Source: Prevotella sp. UBA1395
GTDB lineage: Bacteria; Bacteroidota; Bacteroidia; Bacteroidales; Bacteroidaceae
Assembly (NCBI GenBank): GCA_002305235.1
Contig: DBQL01000231.1
Coordinates: 1 to 6,280 of the forward strand
Direction: 5' to 3'
Length of the DNA: 6,280 nucleotides
The number at the start of each line of letters is the position of its first letter. Position 1 is the first letter of the stretch. The notes under the pieces are model-generated. The model ran no database searches, had not been told where the DNA came from, and saw nothing but the letters and a program-made list of their open reading frames with translations. Below are positions 5,744 to 6,280 of the stretch, one piece after another. The position numbers and the translations under genes are program-made.

Positions 5744-6280
5744 ATGCAAAATCAATTTTCACGTACTCAGCTGCTCTTGGGCAAGCCGGCCATGAACACC
5801 CTTTCGGGTTCCCGGGTGGCCGTGTTTGGCGTGGGCGGCGTGGGCGGATACGTGGTGGAAGTGTTGGCAAGGAGCGGTGTGGGAGAGCTTGATATCTTCG
5901 ACGATGACCGCGTGTGCCTCACCAATGTGAACCGCCAGCTACATGCGCTCACCTCTACCGTGGGCAAGCATAAGGTGGATGTGGCGGCCGACCGGGTGCA
6001 CGACATCAACCCGAGATGTATCGTTCATAAGTACCAAATGTTTTATATGCCACAGAATGCCGACGATATCGACTTGTCACAATTCGACTATGTGGCCGAC
6101 TGCATAGATACGGTGACGGCCAAACTGGAGCTTATCCGTCGGTGCCATAAGCTGAAGGTGCCCATCATCTCGTGCATGGGAGCGGCCAACAAGCTCGACA
6201 TCACGGCCTTTCGGGTGGCCGATATCAACAAGACGAAGATGGACCCGCTGGCCAAGGTCATTCGCAAGAAACTGCGCAAG
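5744..6280 (+). CDS. tcdA: tRNA threonylcarbamoyladenosine dehydratase TcdA, N-terminal 179 residues (3' end outside window)
   Basis: TcdA (also called CsdL) uses ATP to cyclise t6A at position 37 of ANN-decoding tRNAs to ct6A; it belongs to the E1/MoeB/ThiF-like adenylating family and acts in the cytoplasm. The frame opens at the ATG at 5744 and runs to the window edge without a stop. FSRTQLLLG (5-13) matches the usual start of the family. The nucleotide-binding loop is GVGGVGG (29-35). The next motif, DDDRVCLTNVNRQLHAL (53-69), contains the conserved N-x-N-R-Q. DCIDTV, SCMGAANKLD and the DINKTKMDPLAKVIRKKL segment match TcdA rather than MoeB or ThiF. It lacks only the C-terminal part (the family is about 230-270 residues). 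There is no clear Shine-Dalgarno, as usual here. It is divergent from the membrane-protein gene; anything downstream lies outside. Confidence 0.9.
   Translation, partial: MQNQFSRTQLLLGKPAMNTLSGSRVAVFGVGGVGGYVVEVLARSGVGELDIFDDDRVCLTNVNRQLHALTSTVGKHKVDVAADRVHDINPRCIVHKYQMFYMPQNADDIDLSQFDYVADCIDTVTAKLELIRRCHKLKVPIISCMGAANKLDITAFRVADINKTKMDPLAKVIRKKLRK

Overview
The window looks like a Bacteroidetes chromosome, most likely Prevotella or a close relative. The evidence is Bacteroidetes-type promoters (-7 box TAnnTTTG, often reading TATCTTTG), almost no Shine-Dalgarno sequences, GC-balanced genes separated by AT-rich gaps, and gene families typical of Bacteroidales (an RprX-like sensor kinase, a second EF-G paralogue, a two-helix membrane protein of unknown function). 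Genus is inferred from general resemblance only.

Layout from left to right: (1) the N-terminal two thirds of an RprX-like sensor histidine kinase on the minus strand, running off the left edge just after its H-box helix; (2) a short AT-rich gap with the kinase's putative promoter, a GTTAAC repeat pair, and a clear intrinsic terminator belonging to the next gene; (3) a complete EF-G-like translation factor on the minus strand whose GTPase motifs are altered, matching the Bacteroides EF-G2 type; (4) a compact divergent control region; (5) hemW, the radical-SAM heme chaperone, on the plus strand; (6) a 512-bp gene-free stretch holding a perfect 24-bp inverted repeat with a 3-base loop and several smaller hairpins; (7) a small two-helix membrane protein on the minus strand, convergent with hemW; (8) a strikingly symmetric pair of divergent promoters; (9) the 5' part of tcdA, the tRNA t6A dehydratase, running off the right edge.

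The genes do not form one pathway. They are separate housekeeping or envelope/stress units: envelope sensing (RprX), translation under special conditions (EF-G2), heme delivery (HemW) and tRNA modification (TcdA). EF-G2 and TcdA both bear on decoding and elongation, but the sequence does not link their regulation. No RNA gene, CRISPR array, insertion sequence or phage gene was seen. The parts most worth a second look are the degenerate GTPase centre of the EF-G paralogue and the palindromic element downstream of hemW.
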